Assembly: GCF_042678385.1 (NCBI RefSeq)
Contig: NZ_JBHUDY010000001.1
Location: 1,364,001 to 1,428,000 of the forward strand
Reading direction: 5' to 3'
DNA length: 64,000 bases
Source: Sphingomonas_B tabacisoli
Lineage (GTDB): Bacteria; Pseudomonadota; Alphaproteobacteria; Sphingomonadales; Sphingomonadaceae
Shown in pieces: positions 60,635 through 64,000 of the stretch. The position numbers and the translations under genes were made by a program. The notes beneath the pieces were generated by a model. The model made no database searches, was not told the origin of the DNA, and worked only from the letters and a program-made list of their open reading frames with translations. The first letter of the stretch is position 1; each line of letters opens with the position of its first letter.

Positions 60635-61087
60635 TCACTCACTGCTTGAAAGCGCACTCACCGGCCGGACGACCAGCGCGCCGTCCTCCGTGCCGACCAC
60701 GCGCATGCAGGCGCCTAACGGTGCGTCGGGACCGCGGACGTTCCATTCGCTGTCGCCGACTCGTGCGCGGCCCCGGCCGTTGACGATCGCTTTCGTGAGC
60801 TCGACCGTCTCGCCGACCAGCCGGCCGGCGCGATCATTGAGGAGCGGGTCGGCGGACGGGATGTGGTTGACCGAATACCAGCGGCGGCCGGCCAGCGTCG
60901 TCGCCACCGCCGCGCCGGCAAAGATCAGCAACTGTACCGCGAGCGGCGGCTCGATCGCCAGCGTGACCAGGCCAGTGATTGCAGCCGCCAGCGCCACCCA
61001 GACCAGGAACACGCCCGGCACCAGCAGCTCCGCCGCCGCAAGCCCGGCCGCGACGATCAGCCAATACCAGTAGGAATCGACGTTCAT
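60635..61087 (-). CDS. NfeD-family membrane protein
   Basis: This 150-residue protein has two or three transmembrane helices at the N-terminus (WLIVAAGLAAAELLVPGVF, LAVQLLIFAGAAVATTLAG) and a C-terminal OB-like domain (GRLVGETVELTKAIVNG). NfeD proteins pair with SPFH/stomatin proteins, as here with the next gene, and are thought to shape membrane microdomains. Its start overlaps the stomatin stop by 4 nt. Confidence 0.88.
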   Translation of the reverse strand: MNVDSYWYWLIVAAGLAAAELLVPGVFLVWVALAAAITGLVTLAIEPPLAVQLLIFAGAAVATTLAGRRWYSVNHIPSADPLLNDRAGRLVGETVELTKAIVNGRGRARVGDSEWNVRGPDAPLGACMRVVGTEDGALVVRPVSALSSSE

Positions 61088-62055
61088 TGCGCCGGCCCCT
61101 CGAACGGACCCTTGCGCGGCAGTTTGGGAGAGGGGGCGGCCGGCGCATCCTGACCCAGCGCTTCGCGGGCGAGCGCACCGATGCCACCCAGCGATCCGAT
61201 CAGCTGCGTCGCCTCGACCGGGAACAGGATGGTCTTCGCATTCGAGGAGGTCGCGAAGGCGGCGACGGCGTCCACATATCTCTGCGCGACGAAATAGTTG
61301 ATCGCCTGCGCGCTCCCCGTCTCGATCGCCTGGCTGACCATCTGCGTCGCCTTGGCTTCAGCTTCCGCCGCGCGCTCGCGGGCTTCGGCGTCGCGAAACG
61401 CGGCTTCGCGCCGGCCTTCGGCCTGAAGGATCTGCGCCTGCTTTTCGCCCTCGGCGCGCAGGATTTCGGAGGCGCGCAGGCCTTCGGCTTCGAGGATCGA
61501 GGCGCGCTTGTCGCGCTCCGCCTTCATCTGCCGCGCCATCGCGTTCGAGATGTCGGCGGGCGGGCGGATGTCCTTGATCTCGACGCGGGTGATCTTGACG
61601 CCCCAGGGCGAAGTCGCGTGATCGACGACCGAGAGCAGCCGCGCGTTGATCTCGTCGCGCTTGGACAGCAGCTCGTCCAGGTCCATCGATCCCATCACGG
61701 TGCGCAGGTTCGTGGTCGTGAGCTGCATGATCGCCATATAAAGGTCGGAGACTTCGTAGGCCGCCTTGGCCGGGTCCAGCACCTGGAAGAACACGACGCC
61801 GTCGACCGCGACCATCGCATTGTCTTTGGTGATGATCTCCTGGCCGGGAATGTCGAGCACTTGCTCCATCATGTTCACCTTGCGGCCGACACGATAGAAA
61901 AAGGCCGGGTAAAAATTGAAGCCGGGCTTGGCGACAGTCACGAACCGGCCGAAATGTTCGATCGTATATTCATAGCCTTGGCGGACCGTCTTCACGCTGG
62001 TCGCGAGATAGAAGAAGACCAGGATAAGCACGAAGAATGCGGCTGTGAGTGCCAT
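61084..62055 (-). CDS. SPFH/stomatin-like membrane protein (QmcA type)
   Basis: This 323-residue protein has an N-terminal helix (AAFFVLILVFFYLATSV), an SPFH domain (RQGYEYTIEHFGRFV, IDELLSKRDEINARL-like) and an Ala/Glu-rich coiled coil (RASILEAEGLRASEILRAEG). It resembles QmcA and likely scaffolds membrane protein quality control with NfeD. First gene of the nfeD pair, reading leftward. Confidence 0.9.
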   Translation of the reverse strand: MALTAAFFVLILVFFYLATSVKTVRQGYEYTIEHFGRFVTVAKPGFNFYPAFFYRVGRKVNMMEQVLDIPGQEIITKDNAMVAVDGVVFFQVLDPAKAAYEVSDLYMAIMQLTTTNLRTVMGSMDLDELLSKRDEINARLLSVVDHATSPWGVKITRVEIKDIRPPADISNAMARQMKAERDKRASILEAEGLRASEILRAEGEKQAQILQAEGRREAAFRDAEARERAAEAEAKATQMVSQAIETGSAQAINYFVAQRYVDAVAAFATSSNAKTILFPVEATQLIGSLGGIGALAREALGQDAPAAPSPKLPRKGPFEGPAQ

Positions 62056-62191
62056 GTAACCCTCCCGTTAGCGCGATGATGCGACGCTTGAGGGGCAGGT
62101 TCCAGAGGAATCGTGCGCGGCTGCCCTAGCGAAACGGTAAAGGCGCGGTTACATGGCCCGCCAACCTGCGACTCAGGAGCCTTGGCGCCAC

Positions 62192-63649
62192 ATGGACATC
62201 GAACTCGGTCTCACTTTCGACGATGTCCTGCTGAAGCCCGCCGAATCCGAAGTCCTGCCCAGCCAGGCGGACACCAGCACCCGCGTCACGCGCGACATCG
62301 CGCTCAACATCCCGATCCTGTCCTCGGCGATGGACACCGTCACCGAAGCGGAAATGGCCATCGTGATGGCGCAGCTTGGCGGCATCGGCGTGCTTCACCG
62401 AAATCTGTCCATCGAGGAGCAGGCCGCGGCCGTCCGCCAGGTGAAGCGCTTCGAATCGGGCATGGTCGTCAATCCGATCACGATCGCGCCGACCGCGACG
62501 CTCGCCGAAGCGCAGGCGCTGATGGCGGAAAACCGCATCTCCGGCATTCCGGTCGTGGAAGCCTCGGGCAAGCTTTGCGGCATCCTGACCAATCGTGACG
62601 TCCGCTTCGCCGGCAATCCACGCCAGCCCGTCTCCGAACTGATGACCCGCGACCATCTCGCGACGGTCACGGCCGATGTCAGCCAGGACGAGGCGCGCCG
62701 CATCCTGCATCAGCGCCGGATCGAGAAATTGCTGGTCGTCGACGACGCCTATCGCTGCGTCGGCCTCATCACGGTCAAGGACATCGAGAAAGCGGTGCTG
62801 CACCCGGCCGCGACCAAGGACGCAGGCGGGCGCCTGCGCGTCGCCGCCGCGACGACGGTCGGCGATGCCGGCTTCGAGCGCACCGAGGCGCTGCTCGACG
62901 CCGAATGCGACCTGATCGTGATCGACACGGCGCACGGCCATTCGAAAATGGTCGCGCAGTCGGTCGAACGCGTGCGCAAGCTGTTGAATTCCGTGCAGAT
63001 CGTCGCCGGCAACGTCGCCACTGCCGAGGCGACCCGCGCGCTCATCGACGCCGGTGCGGATGCAGTGAAGGTTGGGATCGGACCGGGCTCGATCTGCACG
63101 ACACGCGTCGTCGCGGGCGTCGGCGTGCCTCAGCTTACCGCGATCATGGAGTCCGCTGCCGAGGCTGCCAAGTCGAACGTGCCGGTGATCGCCGATGGCG
63201 GCCTGCGCACGTCCGGCGACGTCGCCAAGGCGCTTGCCGCGGGCGCGTCCTGCGTCATGGTCGGCTCGCTGCTCGCCGGCACCGAGGAAGCGCCGGGCGA
63301 GACCTTCCTCTACCAAGGCCGCGCCTATAAATCCTATCGCGGTATGGGCTCGGTCGGCGCGATGGCGCGCGGCTCGGCAGACCGCTATTTCCAGCAGGAC
63401 ATCAAGGACCAGCTGAAGCTCGTCCCCGAAGGGATCGAGGGCCAGGTGCCTTATAAGGGCGCGGTCAAGGACGTGATCCACCAGCTCGTCGGCGGCGTGA
63501 AGGCGGCGATGGGCTACACCGGTTCCAGGACGCTCGAGGATTTGCGGACTCGTGCGAAGTTCGTGCGCATCACAAATGCCGGCCTGCAGGAAAGCCATGT
63601 CCACGACGTCGCGATCACCCGCGAGGCGCCGAATTATCCGACGCGCTGA
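62192..63649 (+). CDS. guaB: Inosine-5'-monophosphate dehydrogenase
   Basis: GuaB oxidises IMP to XMP, the first step to GMP. The 485-residue protein has LTFDDVLLKP, two CBS domains (about residues 95-205), the substrate/catalytic loop GIGPGSICTTRVV with its Cys and the flap YKSYRGMGSVGAM. ATG 62192 gives the usual length; an ATG 13 codons earlier exists. It is followed after 3 bp by the next gene. Confidence 0.97.
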   Translation: MDIELGLTFDDVLLKPAESEVLPSQADTSTRVTRDIALNIPILSSAMDTVTEAEMAIVMAQLGGIGVLHRNLSIEEQAAAVRQVKRFESGMVVNPITIAPTATLAEAQALMAENRISGIPVVEASGKLCGILTNRDVRFAGNPRQPVSELMTRDHLATVTADVSQDEARRILHQRRIEKLLVVDDAYRCVGLITVKDIEKAVLHPAATKDAGGRLRVAAATTVGDAGFERTEALLDAECDLIVIDTAHGHSKMVAQSVERVRKLLNSVQIVAGNVATAEATRALIDAGADAVKVGIGPGSICTTRVVAGVGVPQLTAIMESAAEAAKSNVPVIADGGLRTSGDVAKALAAGASCVMVGSLLAGTEEAPGETFLYQGRAYKSYRGMGSVGAMARGSADRYFQQDIKDQLKLVPEGIEGQVPYKGAVKDVIHQLVGGVKAAMGYTGSRTLEDLRTRAKFVRITNAGLQESHVHDVAITREAPNYPTR

Positions 63650-63652
63650 CCC

Positions 63653-64000
63653 GTGACGCCGTCGGCCCGCCTTCAGGCCGCGATCGAATTGCTCGACGCG
63701 ATCATCGTCGCAGCACGGGAGCAGGGCGCGGCGGCGGACACCTTGATCGCGAGCTATTTCAAGGCGCGGCGCTATGCGGGGTCCGGCGATCGCCGCGCGA
63801 TCCGGGAGCTTGTCTACCAGGCAATCCGTCGCGCTGGCGAACGGCCGGAAAGCGGGCGCGCCGCGATGCTCGGGCTGGCGGAGGATCATCCGGAACTACG
63901 GGCGCTGTTCGACGGCTCGCCGCGCGGGCCCGCGCCGATCGCGACGCATGAAACAGGCGCGTCAGCCGCTACCGTACCCGACTGGCTCGCCCCAAAACTG
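63653..64000 (+). CDS. RsmB/NOP-family RNA methyltransferase, N-terminal part
   Basis: Only the first 116 codons are present; the gene runs off the window. The visible part (RLQAAIELLDAIIVAARE, RYAGSGDRRAIRELVYQAI) matches the NusB-like N-terminal domain of RsmB/NOP-type RNA 5-methylcytosine methyltransferases. The catalytic domain is not visible. GTG 63653 starts 3 bp after guaB, and both are probably co-transcribed. Confidence 0.8.
   Translation, partial: MTPSARLQAAIELLDAIIVAAREQGAAADTLIASYFKARRYAGSGDRRAIRELVYQAIRRAGERPESGRAAMLGLAEDHPELRALFDGSPRGPAPIATHETGASAATVPDWLAPKL

Noticed and set aside
1..64000. CRISPR arrays, prophage, insertion sequences and toxin-antitoxin pairs.
   Set aside because: I looked for regularly spaced repeats, transposase or integrase motifs and phage structural genes and saw none; the repeats found are short palindromic elements only.

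Overview
The window is chromosomal DNA from a high-GC alphaproteobacterium, most likely a sphingomonad (Sphingomonadaceae-like). Grounds: ChvI/ChvG followed by a short HprK, RapZ, an EIIA-Man protein and HPr; a split ccm cluster; era directly after rnc; an Ino1-type inositol phosphate synthase; and two families of dispersed palindromes that look typical of sphingomonad intergenic DNA. The taxonomic call is inference from gene content. There is no rRNA, prophage or CRISPR array.

Layout. 1-3.8 kb: the end of a type II secretion operon (gspI to gspN). 3.9-5.2 kb: tRNA-His, an amino-acid dehydrogenase and a nested palindromic repeat. 5.2-10.0 kb: ccmC-D-E-F-G-H-I for cytochrome c maturation, then RNase P RNA. 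10.4-20.6 kb: housekeeping genes (pckA, rnc-era, cobB, dapB, an amino-acid permease, an aminotransferase, nth) with small exported proteins. 20.7-21.0 kb: tRNA-Arg and a 58-residue protein.

21-44 kb is a large surface-glycan region. A leftward operon (28.5 to 21.0 kb) has two epimerases, a GT4 enzyme and three related CgeB-like glycosyltransferases, the last fused in frame to a UDP-glucuronate decarboxylase. A rightward operon (30.9-39.5 kb) has a CmoB-like methyltransferase, an apparently permuted glycoside hydrolase, inositol-3-phosphate synthase, an atypical Nramp transporter, two oxidoreductases, a pyruvyl transferase and an FrhB-like iron-sulfur protein. A second leftward operon (43.7-40.2 kb) carries GT4, two methyltransferases and a polysaccharide deacetylase. 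Two AT-rich gaps serve as divergent promoters.

44.8-54.2 kb is the most unusual part: a four-gene leftward operon for a pentaheme cytochrome, a lipoprotein with two GlcG/HbpS-like domains, an outer-membrane beta-barrel and a decaheme cytochrome with a C-terminal LVIVD-type beta-propeller. Together they look like a porin-cytochrome electron conduit or an exported redox enzyme. The ccm genes of the same window would serve the haem attachment. A Popeye-like membrane protein with a cyclic-nucleotide-type domain lies divergently beside the operon.

55-64 kb: an rRNA/tRNA methyltransferase, the HPr/EIIA/RapZ/HprK/ChvG/ChvI block, a small GIY-YIG nuclease gene tightly framed by two copies of an inverted repeat, NfeD plus a stomatin-like protein, guaB, and the start of an RsmB/NOP-type methyltransferase cut by the window edge.
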